Of a stretch of DNA of 64,000 nucleotides, positions 63,585 to 64,000 are shown in pieces (the first letter of the stretch is position 1; every line of letters begins with the position of its first letter). The translations under genes and the position numbers were made by a program. Under the pieces are notes generated by a model. It saw only the letters and a program-made list of their open reading frames with translations, did not search any database and had not been told where the DNA came from. Origin of the DNA: CAIWHR01 sp963709525 (GTDB taxonomy: Bacteria > Pseudomonadota > Gammaproteobacteria > Burkholderiales > Casimicrobiaceae); assembly GCA_963709525.1 (NCBI GenBank), contig CAVPXB010000022.1:62001-126000 (forward strand), given 5' to 3'.

Positions 63585-64000
63585 CTAGGGCTTGCCCGCA
63601 GTCTCCGGCGGGACGCCCGCGGAGACGGCAACGGCAAAAGCCGCGGCCTGCGCGAGTGCGCTCGCGAGCGCCGTGTTGGCGGCGACGACGCCGCCGTCGG
63701 GGTCGTCGGACGCCGCGGCGACGTCGACGTCGACGACACGCGCCGCGATGACGCGGCGGCCGCGGAGGTCGAGGAGCCGGAAGCGCAGCGACAGCTCGAC
63801 ACGGCTCGGCCGTGTCATGAAGTTCTGCTGCAGCCGGATGAGCTCGGTGTCGAGCCTCAGGTCGGCGGGGACGCCCGCCGGCGCAGGCACCACCGCGCGG
63901 AAGTAGCCGGTCTGCTCGAGCGCATGCGTGAGCGGTGGTCCGATCATGCGGGCCGGCGCGTCCACCCAGCGATGCGTGGCGAACGCGTCGAGCACGAACG
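63585..64000 (-). CDS. ABC-type transport auxiliary lipoprotein (3' part; continues beyond window)
   Basis: The C-terminal ~136 residues are visible: FATHRWVDAPARMIGPPLTH, LRLDTELIRLQQNFMTRPSR and VELSLRFRLLDLRGRRVIAA. This matches the auxiliary lipoprotein family found with MlaEFD/PqiABC-type lipid transporters. The N-terminus with its lipobox should lie beyond 64000, so no start can be given. The partner transporter genes are not in the window. Confidence 0.75.
   Translation of the reverse strand, partial: FVLDAFATHRWVDAPARMIGPPLTHALEQTGYFRAVVPAPAGVPADLRLDTELIRLQQNFMTRPSRVELSLRFRLLDLRGRRVIAARVVDVDVAAASDDPDGGVVAANTALASALAQAAAFAVAVSAGVPPETAGKP

Overview
The window is a high-GC proteobacterial chromosome segment that looks betaproteobacterial. 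It has the uninterrupted order rplJL-rpoBC-rpsLG-fusA-tuf-(S10)-(spc)-(alpha), tuf directly before rpsJ, System I cytochrome c maturation genes, PEP-CTERM proteins and sigma70-like promoters. I cannot fix the order or genus from sequence alone.

Region 1 (1-29355, + strand) is the translation and transcription core: L10 and L7/L12, RNA polymerase beta and beta', S12, S7, EF-G, EF-Tu, then the S10, spc and alpha ribosomal protein clusters with secY, infA, rpmJ and rpoA. It ends at an intrinsic terminator after rplQ. Hairpins lie in the rplL-rpoB, rpoC-rpsL, rpsL-rpsG and tuf-rpsJ gaps, and a near-consensus promoter precedes rpsL. fusA carries a one-base deletion in a G run.

Region 2 (29510-33960) holds a NitT/TauT-type ABC importer on the minus strand. 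It is divergent from a HutD remnant, N-formylglutamate amidohydrolase and a small DUF2007 zinc-ribbon protein. A 54-bp tandem repeat array with a REP-like motif follows.

Region 3 (33969-45415, minus strand) is heme and cytochrome c biology. It contains a HemY-type protoporphyrinogen oxidase, a short CcmI/NrfG-like protein, an octaheme cytochrome with a CxxCK catalytic heme and a Tyr-x-Cys pair (octaheme nitrite reductase type) preceded by a perfect FNR box, and the complete ccmABCDEFGHI operon. Together these form a set for making and loading a periplasmic ammonia-forming nitrite reductase.

Region 4 (45664-54926) has maeB, then tRNA-Ser(GGA). The tRNA 3' end plus about 55 bp is repeated 6.5 kb downstream. 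Between the copies lie a truncated P4-type integrase, an IS91-type transposase fragment, a DUF4160/DUF2442 gene pair bounded by two integron-like attC sites, an ISL3-type transposase remnant, an M16 peptidase and two PEP-CTERM proteins. This is a decayed tRNA-associated island.

Region 5 (55023-64000, minus strand) holds a patatin-like lipoprotein, a nucleotidyltransferase with a decayed HEPN-like partner, and a four-gene anaerobic glycerol-3-phosphate dehydrogenase locus. In that locus GlpC is replaced by an HdrB-like CCG protein plus a fused NarI-like/cytochrome c/four-cluster Fe-S membrane protein. A second IS91-type remnant and the 3' part of an ABC-transport auxiliary lipoprotein gene close the window.

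Five otherwise well-conserved genes (fusA, the ABC ATPase, both PEP-CTERM genes and glpB) each carry a single-base indel, four of them in homopolymers. Consensus sequencing error is the simplest explanation.
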